NCBI RefSeq assembly: GCF_014705655.1
Contig: NZ_JACXIY010000014.1
Coordinates: forward strand, 124,001-188,000
Reading direction: 5' to 3'
Length of the DNA: 64,000 nucleotides
From: Paenibacillus arenilitoris
GTDB taxonomy: Bacteria; Bacillota; Bacilli; Paenibacillales; Paenibacillaceae
Below are positions 1 to 7,500 of this stretch, one piece after another. The translations under genes and the position numbers were made by a program. Under the pieces are notes generated by a model. It saw nothing but the letters and a program-made list of their open reading frames with translations. It was not told the DNA's origin and did no database searches. How positions within the stretch are numbered: the first letter of the stretch is position 1; each line of letters begins with the position of its first letter.

Positions 1-2
1 AC

Positions 3-206
3 ACGGAAGCCTGGCGCAAATATTGGATCCAAATCCCTGACGGGACATATCCGGCTACCGTGACTGCCACCTATAATAATGGAACCACGCTCAGCAAGTT
101 CATTAACATCATCATAAAAGATCACATCTGGTATAATAAAAAAGAAGGAAACTCGAATAGCGGGAAAAATCAAAGAAAGAGAGGACTTGCTCCTCTCTTT
201 CTTTGA
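3..206 (+). CDS. C-terminal end of a hypothetical protein (5' end outside window)
   Basis: Frame 3 is open from the window edge to a TGA at 204-206, giving 67 residues. The readable part (a DGTYPATVT-like stretch followed by NNGTT) has the alternating pattern of an extracellular Ig-like beta-sandwich. The tail is Lys/Asn/Gly-rich and polar. The last ~11 codons lie inside a strong terminator hairpin, so the tail may be evolutionarily unconstrained. No family can be named from this fragment. It could be the end of a secreted or toxin-type protein, given the Ntox44 gene 1.3 kb downstream, but that is only context. Confidence 0.5.
   Translation, partial: TEAWRKYWIQIPDGTYPATVTATYNNGTTLSKFINIIIKDHIWYNKKEGNSNSGKNQRKRGLAPLFL
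172..206 (+). terminator. Intrinsic terminator overlapping the end of the partial gene
   Basis: A perfect 14-bp inverted repeat (172-185 and 191-204) surrounds a 5-nt loop. It is A/G-rich on the left and T/C-rich on the right, and ends at the stop codon of the upstream partial gene. Confidence 0.8.
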
Positions 207-354
207 TGTCAAGAATATTATTTCATTAACTGCTGCGAAATCGCTGCATTTTTGTTTTAAGGGATAAGGTACTTACGCAACTTTATAACATGTGTTAAGT
301 TCAGTCTGGATTCAGGCAATGAACAGCTTGCGGTGCACGTCGTGCACACCGAAA

Positions 355-600
355 CTGTCGTTCGAGTAGATGCCGCCCGTCGCCGGAGGCGCGTCCACCC
401 GGAAACCAGGCGCTCGAGCTGCAGGAGCTGGCAACCATCGGCGGCGCTTCGACCGTCCGCAACCGAACCTGGCACTTACGCTGCAGAAGATGGCCTCCGC
501 CGGAGGCGCGTCGATCGTGCGCTTCCGGACCCGGCTCTCAATCTGCTGTAGCTGGCGCAGCGGCGCACCTCCGCAATTTCGGAAACCTGGGCTCGAGTGA
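355..600. repeat. Four degenerate ~62-bp tandem repeats
   Basis: Units begin near 355, 419, 481 and 543 (period 64, 62, 62). Each starts with CTG plus a CAG/CTG-like triplet, continues with AGCTGGC or a variant, then a CGGCGGCGC or CCGGAGGCGC core, and ends with an ACCTGG/CCCGG motif; the outer units carry GCTCGAG. The stretch is much more GC-rich than its AT-rich surroundings. ORFs across it on both strands look like by-products of the repeat, with Arg/Ala-rich low-complexity translations. No gene is called between 207 and 699; apart from this array and a promoter near 666 I see nothing. Confidence 0.65.
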
Positions 601-665
601 TTCAATGCCCGGACGATCATCACGCGAGCGATGCTTTGTTTTTCCATTCCTCTTAATGGAGATGG

Positions 666-671
666 TATAAT
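666..671 (+). promoter_or_regulatory. Promoter -10 box for the small-ORF/membrane protein unit
   Basis: A perfect TATAAT preceded by GG, 29 bp upstream of the first tiny ORF (700). The -35 is weak (TTCCAT-like around 642-647). Confidence 0.5.
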
Positions 672-699
672 AAATGGAACGAATAGGAGAAGGAGGGAA

Positions 700-768
700 A
701 TGATAAGTTTGCATCATTCGGTGATGCAGGATGACTCACTGGGATCCAAAAAGGAGGGATGCAACTGA
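700..768 (+). CDS. Possible 22-residue peptide, coupled to the next tiny ORF
   Basis: ATG at 700 lies directly after an AGGAGGGAA sequence, rather close to it. The ORF ends with TGA at 766-768, overlapping the ATG of the next tiny ORF as TGATG. The peptide is polar with two adjacent His. It could be an upstream leader ORF that controls the following genes or a chance ORF. It is reported because promoter, Shine-Dalgarno and coupling all line up. Confidence 0.25.
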   Translation: MISLHHSVMQDDSLGSKKEGCN

Positions 769-815
769 TGTCCCTAATAGCAACCTTTTTTCCATTTCAT
801 GAGTCTATCCATTAA
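768..815 (+). CDS. Possible 15-residue leader peptide
   Basis: ATG at 768 overlaps the preceding stop (TGATG) and follows an AAGGAGGG about 11 nt upstream. The peptide is short and hydrophobic with two Phe pairs and ends at TAA 813-815, 39 nt before the membrane protein gene. No homologous family is recognised. Confidence 0.25.
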   Translation: MSLIATFFPFHESIH

Positions 816-854
816 TGAACATCTGAAGATGAACAAAAATAAGGAGGTAATTTT

Positions 855-1124
855 ATGAATTCTATAAAGCAAAGAATCAACCTTTGGTCCTTTATATTAA
901 CGTTTGTTTGTTGGGGATTATTTTTCTTGACGGCCACGACTTCTTTACATATTCATTCAATTGTCATGATCCTTGCGATAATTGTATTTCTTGCGAGCTT
1001 CGTTGGATTGGGAAGCATGAACAACTGGAAATCAATATTAAGATCAATCTTATCTCTTCTTGGGTGCGTTTTGCTCATAATAATTGAGATATGGGTACTC
1101 TTTTTTGGTAGTCTACTGGCATAA
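855..1124 (+). CDS. Small membrane protein, unknown function
   Basis: 89 residues with three predicted membrane helices (about residues 10-30, 33-53 and 66-88) and little soluble sequence apart from a short NNWKS loop. The start is well supported by AAGGAGGT 8 nt upstream. The gene is AT-rich compared with the later part of the window. No family is recognised. Its position upstream of a secreted toxin-like gene leaves open an immunity or export role, but there is no direct evidence for that. Confidence 0.6.
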   Translation: MNSIKQRINLWSFILTFVCWGLFFLTATTSLHIHSIVMILAIIVFLASFVGLGSMNNWKSILRSILSLLGCVLLIIIEIWVLFFGSLLA

Positions 1125-1458
1125 ACCTACAGCTAACTGCGAAAAGGCTTTCGAGTTAACATCTAGTGACAACAATCAATCAAGTCCCCGCCTCGTGGGA
1201 AATATTGCCTATACTTTTTTGGATACTATGCAAAATAGTGATGATGAGGTTACACCCGCACTACGCAAAGGTTTTAGCCTCATTCAGAATCTTGTAATTC
1301 GCACATAAAACCAAGTCCAAATGCCTTAATCAAAATAGAAACTAATATAAATATTTATACCTATTTACAGAAATAGAAATATAAGGATAATTAGGATAAG
1401 TCGTTGAGAATGGAGGTAAGTGGTTTATAACTATATTAATTGAATTCAGGAGGAAAGT
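1125..1458. other. Gap without a convincing gene
   Basis: An out-of-frame ORF tail (ending 1308) enters this gap from inside the membrane protein gene but lacks its own ribosome binding site. The rest is AT-rich. A GGAGG at about 1412 and an AGGAGG at 1448-1453 precede the next gene. Confidence 0.4.
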
Positions 1459-2103
1459 ATGAAGAAAAGAGTTCTTATCCTATCTATTTTATCTTTAATC
1501 TTAACAGTTGGTTTAAGTGCAAGTGCTTTTTCTGCTACCCCATAAGATGTGACCTCAAGCTTCTCTCAGACAATGAGGGATAACGGCGCATGGATGGCTT
1601 ATTATGCATTAACCGATATTGAACAGGAAACTTATCCATTTGGAACTGGTTTGGAGTTCGCTTCTAAAGTAAAGTCTGGTGGAGTATGGGATTATAAACT
1701 AACATTAGGCGTGGATACTCCTTATAAGTACGCAGGATATAATGTAACAGGTGAAGACTTAGGTAATATACACTATGGTTTTGTGGGCAGATATGCAGGA
1801 TTTTCCAAAAACCTTTTGTTAACTGCCGCAGGTGCTGTTCAAATTTATTCTGGTACAGCTCATATAAAATGGTATGCATCTTATTTTGATGACCCTAACG
1901 ACCAACACTGGATTGACCATGGAATCAGAAGATTTGATAATGGAACTTTACCAACGTCCTTTATTACATCTTCATCGGGAGTTCAAATTGATACTTCTCT
2001 AATTCATACTTTAACAGAAGCACAAAAGAAAGAGATTAGAGAGATCGCTATGGCCAGATCTAAAGAAATTAAGGAAGAACAGAGAAAAAAGAAATCTCAG
2101 TAG
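1459..2103 (+). pseudogene. Secreted Ntox44-type toxin gene with an in-frame stop after the signal peptide
   Basis: ATG at 1459 follows AGGAGGAAAGT. The first 28 codons encode a classic Sec signal peptide (MKKR start, hydrophobic core, SASAFSA cleavage-like end). Codon 29 is TAA (1543-1545), after which the same frame stays open for about 185 codons to 2103. That downstream part carries motifs I associate with the bacterial toxin 44 (Ntox44) domain of polymorphic toxins: GGVWDYK, a GEDLGNIHYGFVG block, an AGAVQI segment and a YFDDPNDQ-like motif. The family is predicted to be a nuclease. A GTG directly after the stop (1549) could restart translation but has no Shine-Dalgarno. The gene is therefore disrupted, read through, or the stop is a sequence error. 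Confidence 0.65.
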
Positions 2104-2150
2104 GTAACTGGTCATTGTATTGTCAATTAAATTGTATATAAGAATTTCTT

Positions 2151-2207
2151 AAGAGGCGATAACTAATCGGAATTTAACCGGTTAAGCGATCGCCTCTTAT
2201 GCGGTTT
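2151..2207 (+). terminator. Terminator after the Ntox44 gene
   Basis: A 10-bp stem (2151-2160 pairs with 2189-2198), with a further loop inside, is followed shortly by a GGTTTTT run. Confidence 0.6.
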
Positions 2208-2256
2208 TTATGGGGTACCGAAACATTTTAACGAAAACACCTTTTGGAGCTTAATG

Positions 2257-2286
2257 AACCGCCTTATCACCAAGGCGGTTTTCTTA
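2257..2286 (+). terminator. Second intrinsic terminator
   Basis: A 9-bp perfect stem AACCGCCTT/AAGGCGGTT (2257-2265, 2272-2280) with a 6-nt loop is followed by TTCTTA. No gene separates it from the previous terminator. Confidence 0.65.
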
Positions 2287-2368
2287 TGCTCAAGTTGTTC
2301 TCCAGAATACATATGCGTAATCGAAAGGGCAAGGTACTTAAACCTATTCATCGCTCACAGCATCGACT

Positions 2369-2402
2369 AGGCAACCCCCTATTATGGGAGTTGCCTTTTT
2401 TA
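2369..2402 (+). terminator. Third intrinsic terminator, between convergent units
   Basis: An 11-bp stem with one mismatch (2369-2380 with 2386-2396 approximately) and a T-run, ending just before the stop codon of the minus-strand JAMM gene at 2409. Stacking of three terminators within 250 bp suggests a junction where unrelated segments were joined. Confidence 0.65.
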
Positions 2403-2408
2403 AAACAA

Positions 2409-2873
2409 CTATTTATTCGTTTGAATAATCTGTATGAAATTCCCGTCTCGGTCCAGAGAAGCAACAAAAAAATTATTAATTCCAACAATGACCATTAGCA
2501 AAAAATCAATGTCCATTTTCGTATCTCGCATCATATTTGCAAGCAACCTTCGATCTGTTAACGATGGCTTTGGTATCAATTCTGGATGTGTATGCCACTC
2601 TCCGAGGTATATAACTTCACCGCTAGATTCATCCCATTTCTCATTGACGAGCTTCTGCGCTTTTTTTACATTGCGATAAAAATAATATCGCCCCGACTTA
2701 TCTTCGCCAGAAGGAACGCTAACGCTCTCGATAATAACCTTATCAGCGTAAACCCTACCAAATAGAATGCCACCAGACTCATGCTGATGATCGAAACGCT
2801 GCCGGTAACAATCAAATGTTTCGATGACCTCTTGTGCAAGAATCAGCTCTCTATGATTTAATTGATATTTCAT
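2409..2873 (-). CDS. JAMM/JAB (MPN+) metallopeptidase, deubiquitinase-like
   Basis: 154 residues, a single-domain JAB1/Mov34/MPN-fold Zn peptidase. The full JAMM signature is visible: Glu32 in HESGGILFG, His94 and His96 in EWHTHPE, and Ser104 and Asp107 in PKPSLTD (H-x-H-x7-S-x2-D spacing correct). Such enzymes cleave isopeptide or C-terminal amide bonds of ubiquitin-like proteins or process E1 substrates. The ATG at 2873 overlaps the TGA of the upstream E1 gene as ATGA, so translation is coupled; a start 7 codons earlier is possible but less likely. AT-rich codon use differs from the GC-rich genes downstream. E1-JAMM pairing is typical of bacterial ubiquitin-like conjugation and type II CBASS-related operons; here no E2, cyclase or ubiquitin-like gene is next to it. 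Confidence 0.9.
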   Translation of the reverse strand: MKYQLNHRELILAQEVIETFDCYRQRFDHQHESGGILFGRVYADKVIIESVSVPSGEDKSGRYYFYRNVKKAQKLVNEKWDESSGEVIYLGEWHTHPELIPKPSLTDRRLLANMMRDTKMDIDFLLMVIVGINNFFVASLDRDGNFIQIIQTNK

Positions 2874-4159
2874 TGGGCTATGCAGACCTCGCATCCAGTA
2901 AAACTGCTAATTGGATCTCTTTTTATACCATAATCACCTTCATGTTCCCATTGAGGAGAGATCTGCCGACCACTTGCTCGATGCATCGTCAAGTTACCGA
3001 ACCAAGTAAATAAAACGTTTTCCTTAACTGACCCAGCAAGAATGTCTTGAACTAAAAACATAAGATCATTTATAAACCGTTTTACTTCCAAAATGCTATA
3101 GGGAACGTATGCACTTTGGCAACCTGACTCACGAATCGCATATTGCCCCGGATTATCTAACACAGTCTGCTTAAATGTATGGTCTTCGTTGAATAGACAT
3201 TGTAAGCATCCGGTATTAGCAGGATCCACAAACACAGCGTGTGCACCGGCCAAATAAGGTTCCACCCATACATATAATATTGGTTTATCGATGATTCCCT
3301 GACGCTGTAGATTATTTAATCGAAATTCAGCATTCATATTTCCAACGGCGACGACAGTAAAGTCACAATTATTTAGTAAAGATTCGTAATCTCGCAGTAA
3401 TGTTAATACATCGCCATGATATACAGTATTCTGGCTATGCGGGAAACGAGAAGCTATTTGTTCGCTCACTGCTTCGACCTTATTTTTACCTACATCAGAA
3501 GCACCACAAATATGCCGTGCGATGTTTTCAAATGTCAGTTTGTCATTATCAATTAGAAGCAATTTGTGCATTCCAACTTCACTAAGAGCGCTTGCAATTT
3601 GACTTCCAATTGAGCCACATCCAATAATGCCTACTCTCGAATCGAATCCAATTGTTCTGTCACCGCCGCGCCGCAGGAGCCGCTCTTTATCCACGCGAGT
3701 AATAACATATTTATCAATTGTTACATGTTGGAAATGGTTAAGCTCCAATCTTGCATTTTGCCCGAAGTCCAGCCGGGCCGTCTCCGCGCCGCCTGCGAGC
3801 CGTCGCTCCTCCAGGCGCAAGTAACGCATCCGATATTCCGGATGCCGTCTCGTCAGCTTCCCGCCGAACGTGCCGCTCGGCCAGTTATCCTCATCGTAAA
3901 GCCAGACGACCATATCCCTTTTCTTGCATGCGTCAACGCAGAAAGCCAGCATGTCCAAGTATTCGCGGGACATGTACTCGGCGCTCTTGCCGTGCCGGGA
4001 ATGCAGCACGACGCCGCCGACGCCTTGCTTCCTCATTTCCTCCAGCTGCCATTCCAGCTCCTCCCGCTTGTAATCGTGATTCAAGAACCAGAACGGCTGC
4101 GGGCGGTACGCCGGCGAAGGATCGGCGAATTGCTTCTTCGTCTCTTCCAATAAGCTCAT
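2870..4159 (-). CDS. Chimeric protein: glycoside hydrolase N-terminus fused to an E1-like ThiF adenylyltransferase
   Basis: 429 residues in two unrelated parts. Residues 1-~135 are the N-terminus of a large Paenibacillus-type glycoside hydrolase (PQPFWFLNHD, GGVVLHSRHG, WLYDEDNWPSGTFGGKL). From ~140 on it is an E1/ThiF domain: linker VDKERLLRRGGDR, nucleotide loop GIIGCGSIGS (178-187), IDND with NIAR (203-215), a GKNK segment (224-227), candidate catalytic Cys347 in RESGCQS, and two CxxC pairs (Cys318/321 and Cys423/426) that could hold zinc. Base composition changes from GC-rich to AT-rich near 3740-3770, at the junction. AAAGGAG lies 6 nt before the ATG, a typical start. The E1 part resembles the C-terminal half of Cap2-like E2-E1 fusions; its normal N-terminus seems to be replaced. 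The following JAMM gene overlaps by 4 nt. Confidence 0.85.
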   Translation of the reverse strand: MSLLEETKKQFADPSPAYRPQPFWFLNHDYKREELEWQLEEMRKQGVGGVVLHSRHGKSAEYMSREYLDMLAFCVDACKKRDMVVWLYDEDNWPSGTFGGKLTRRHPEYRMRYLRLEERRLAGGAETARLDFGQNARLELNHFQHVTIDKYVITRVDKERLLRRGGDRTIGFDSRVGIIGCGSIGSQIASALSEVGMHKLLLIDNDKLTFENIARHICGASDVGKNKVEAVSEQIASRFPHSQNTVYHGDVLTLLRDYESLLNNCDFTVVAVGNMNAEFRLNNLQRQGIIDKPILYVWVEPYLAGAHAVFVDPANTGCLQCLFNEDHTFKQTVLDNPGQYAIRESGCQSAYVPYSILEVKRFINDLMFLVQDILAGSVKENVLFTWFGNLTMHRASGRQISPQWEHEGDYGIKRDPISSFTGCEVCIAQ

Positions 4160-4198
4160 GACAATCTCCTTTCTTCTTTCGAGAATGGGCAGTATCCG

Positions 4199-4470
4199 TT
4201 AAACGCGGAATAACGAGGCGCCCTCAACGAATATGCGGATTGGCGATCCGGCTCGATTTCGGAAAGGAATCAGACCGAAGCTTTTCCACCGCCAAAATCC
4301 GTTCTCCGTAACTTTCGCCATTCCGCCGGCATCTCCTCCCCAAAACTCGGGGCCTCCGAACACGTCGTCATTGACGGCGACGGCGCCGTCCTCCATCCAG
4401 CGCTTATCATAATCGCAATGCACGATTAATTGCGCTCTGACGCTTTCTTGTTTACAAGTCACATGGACAA
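4199..4470 (-). pseudogene. Remnant of the C-terminal end of a carbohydrate-active protein
   Basis: About 75-90 codons are open on the minus strand to a stop at 4199, with a beta-rich sequence containing NDDVFGGPEFWGGD, GFWRWKSFGLIPF and GSPIRIFVEGAS. This looks like the final beta-sandwich of a larger sugar-active protein. Upstream the frame runs straight into the terminator hairpins of the 2009-residue gene, so no start codon or ribosome site belongs to it. It is best read as the leftover 3' end of a deleted gene. It lies between the surface GH43-like gene and the glycosidase::E1 chimera, consistent with deletions in this part of the locus. Confidence 0.45.
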
Positions 4471-4479
4471 TTACCGAGA

Positions 4480-4562
4480 AATAAAAAATAAGAGCCTTTT
4501 CGGCTCTCAAAAAGTTGATTAGGCATGCGCTAATCAATGACCGGCGACAGCTTTGTCGCCGG
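4480..4562 (-). terminator. Triple hairpin terminator after the surface GH43-like gene
   Basis: Three inverted repeats follow the stop at 4592. A 9-bp stem lies at 4541-4549/4554-4562, an 8-bp stem with GCATGCG loop at 4515-4522/4530-4537, and a 6-bp AGAGCC/GGCTCT stem at 4491-4496/4502-4507. Read on the minus strand, the last one is followed by a T-run (A-run 4483-4488). Confidence 0.75.
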
Positions 4563-4591
4563 TTACATTTAAATGTTCTCCTTGCACTACG

Positions 4592-7500
4592 TTACTCGTT
4601 AATCAAACCGGATTTTTGCAGCAGCCGCTGCATAATCGTCGCCACTTCCGCCCTTGTCATAAAAGCTTTGGGAGCTAATTCGTCATCGCTTCTGCCGGAA
4701 ACGATTCCTGCGCTAACGCTGTCGCCAACGCCGGACAACGCCCAATTCGAAATATGGCCGACATCGGAAAATGCCTCAAGAACGCGATTCGCGCTTTCGC
4801 CCGCTTGTACGCCCGGCAATCCCGTAATCGCCATCGCTTTCGATACCATCAGCATCGCCTGTTCGCGGGTAATTTTGTCGTGCGGGCGGAAGCTTCCATC
4901 TTCGTAACCGGCGATGATCCCGTATTCGTAAGCAGTCTGAACCGCGCCGCCGAACCAATCGGCAGGCTTGACATCCGTGAAGACGCTCATCCCGCTCTCC
5001 GGCCTAAGGCCTAAGCCGCGAACCGCAATGGCCGCAAATTCGGCTCGAGTGATGTCGCGATCCGGGCTGAACCTGCTCTCTCCCGTTCCGCTTACGATCA
5101 TCCGCGCTCCCATGTTGTTGACAGCGTTCTTCGCCCAATGGCTCTCTACATCCTCGAACGTAAACGGATGCGAAACAACGGAGTAAATGCTGTTCGTCAA
5201 ACTGTTGATTTGCGCATAGTACTTGCCGTCGATCGTGACGATCTTCGTAGGCACGTGCCGCAGCGTGCCGTCCGCTTCCACCGCTGCCCCGGTCGTCATC
5301 CGCTCCGGATCGATGCCTTCCGGAAGCGCAATCGTGCGCTTGACGTAGGCGCCAAAGCTCGACACTTCTTCCGTACGATCGCCGTTGACTGCGCTTATCT
5401 TGAAATGGAGCGGCGGCACGACCAGCGTCGCTCCTTCCCGATCGGCCGCATCCTCGACGACGGAGACCTCTTCCGTTAACAGCTCGGAAATTTCAAGCCT
5501 GATCTTGATATTCTCCAAGCCGTTATCGATTCCGATCCGCTCGGCAATGGCCTCGATATTCAAGCGCTCCGCCGGCAGCGTATAGGCCGCCCTCTCCGTA
5601 CGAAGCTCCAAGACGGCTTTCAGGACGCCCATGTTTTGGACAATTCGCCCGCTTAGTTCGCCAATTACCGCCTGACTGCCCGCAGCGGACGGAATGGTTA
5701 TGACGGCCTGTTCGCCTTCGGCTTCAAGCAGTCGCTGCAGCTTCTCTTCATCCACCTTGATGGTGGTCACTCGCTGCCCATTCACTTCCTCGGTCGTTGC
5801 CTTCCCTATGTTCTCCGTTACGCCGTTCACAAGAACGCCGGCTTCCGTGCCTGCAGGCGGCCCCGAAGGCGATCCGCCCCCATTGTTCGGCGGCGTCTTC
5901 GGCGTCGAATCGCCGATCGTAACGGTCAGCGTCGGGTCGACTCCTTCGCTCATATCGATCGTGAACACATGCTCCCCGATACCTAGCTTAGCCAAGTACG
6001 CTTTCTTGATCGTCAACGCATGGCCGGCTCTATCGTAGCTATAGTTCCGCTCGCCGATGCCCGTCCCATTCCGTGTCACACCGATCAGCGTATTGCCGTT
6101 CTCCTTCAGTTTCGTCGTTACGTCTGCATAACCGGCCGCTTGCTTGTACTTGTCGAACGTCGCCGAGTCCGAGTTCGCCGTGCTATTGTAAGCAAGCTTC
6201 TCGCGGTCGTACAGCTCCTCGATATCTTGATCGAATAACGGCAAGGTGTATAAGCCCGTCTGGCCGATCCGGCCTCCGTAATAGGATGCGCTGGAATCGT
6301 CCCCGAAGACGTCCAGCTCCGCGCCAGCGGCAATCGTCGCGGTCAGGCTTCCTCTCTCGATGTCGTAGAGCTCGGGATTTCTGGATGCCGGGTTCGCCCC
6401 GTCCTGATTAAGAGAAGATTGCTTCGGCTGGAAGCCGGTCTGAAGCTCTTCTTGCTTCACGCCGTCCACGTACAGCTTCAAGATCCCTTCTTCATAGACG
6501 ACCGTCACAAACCGCCAAGCATCCGCGTCGAAGCCGGTGCTTACCGTCTTCAGCGTTTGTTCTTTGGATACGCCCGCGATCAGTTGATCTCCCTCGATTT
6601 TGAGCGCGAGCCCTCCGTCCCGATTCCCTTCGTGGTAAAGCATCTGCGAATCCTCGGTTTCATTTGCTTTGACCCACATGGAGACGGTTCGATTGTAGAA
6701 CGAGTCGTCCAGATGCTCCAGCTTGATCGCATCGCCGCTGCCGTCGAAATCGGCGTAACCGGCGTCGCCCGAATCCGGATCGGCGAAGGACGGGCTGCCG
6801 ATCGCCTCTCCGTCGTTGCCGCGCCCGGACGCATCTTCCGCTCCGCCCAGGAACGAATACAACGACTCTTGCGAGAAGTGATTGATCAAATTCCACATTT
6901 CCCGCGTGCCCATTATGGACATGCCGGAATGTCTGGCCCGGAACGGAATGCGTAGATCCATGTTTTCTTCGGACCAGGCCGACGGGTCCGTAATATCCGG
7001 CGTCGTCTTCAGTCCGAACTTGCCCGCCCACCAATAATCGTACATCATATGCCATTGATCGCCGACTTTGAAGATGGATGCGCCTTCCGTTTTTAACGGC
7101 GTCACGTATTCGCTGACGCGGCCCGCATCCCGATACGTTTCCGGACTCGCGACTCCTTCGGCGGACCAGGTTTGCCTGTTTCTCATTCCACCCTGATTTT
7201 CATGGGTTTCATCCTTATAAAACATCATCCATACCGTATTGCCGGGAATTTCTTGATTGTCCGGAATGCCCAGCTTTTCTCTCACCGTCAATCCGTCGAT
7301 CCGCTCATCCGCATCCAAGGCGTGCAGCGTCGCATCGATCGTTTTGTGCTCCGGGGCAAAAAATGGCTTGGCGTCGCTAAACGTTTTCCAATCTTTTGTC
7401 GTCGCGTAATAATGCTTGTTGTCTCCCGATGAATAAGTGCCGACGGTGGAAGACCAATAAATGACGTACTCCCCGTTCACGGGATCATAGGACCACTCGG

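Noticed and set aside
312..647. 111-codon minus-strand frame and overlapping plus-strand frames
   Set aside because: They coincide with the 62-bp repeat array, have Arg/Ala-rich low-complexity translations and no ribosome site.
1084..1308. 74-codon frame overlapping the small membrane protein
   Set aside because: Starts inside another gene, no ribosome site, no family features. It could be an old gene remnant but cannot be supported.
4471..4537. ATG at 4537 as start of the small minus-strand frame
   Set aside because: It lies inside the terminator hairpins of the upstream gene; no ribosome site.
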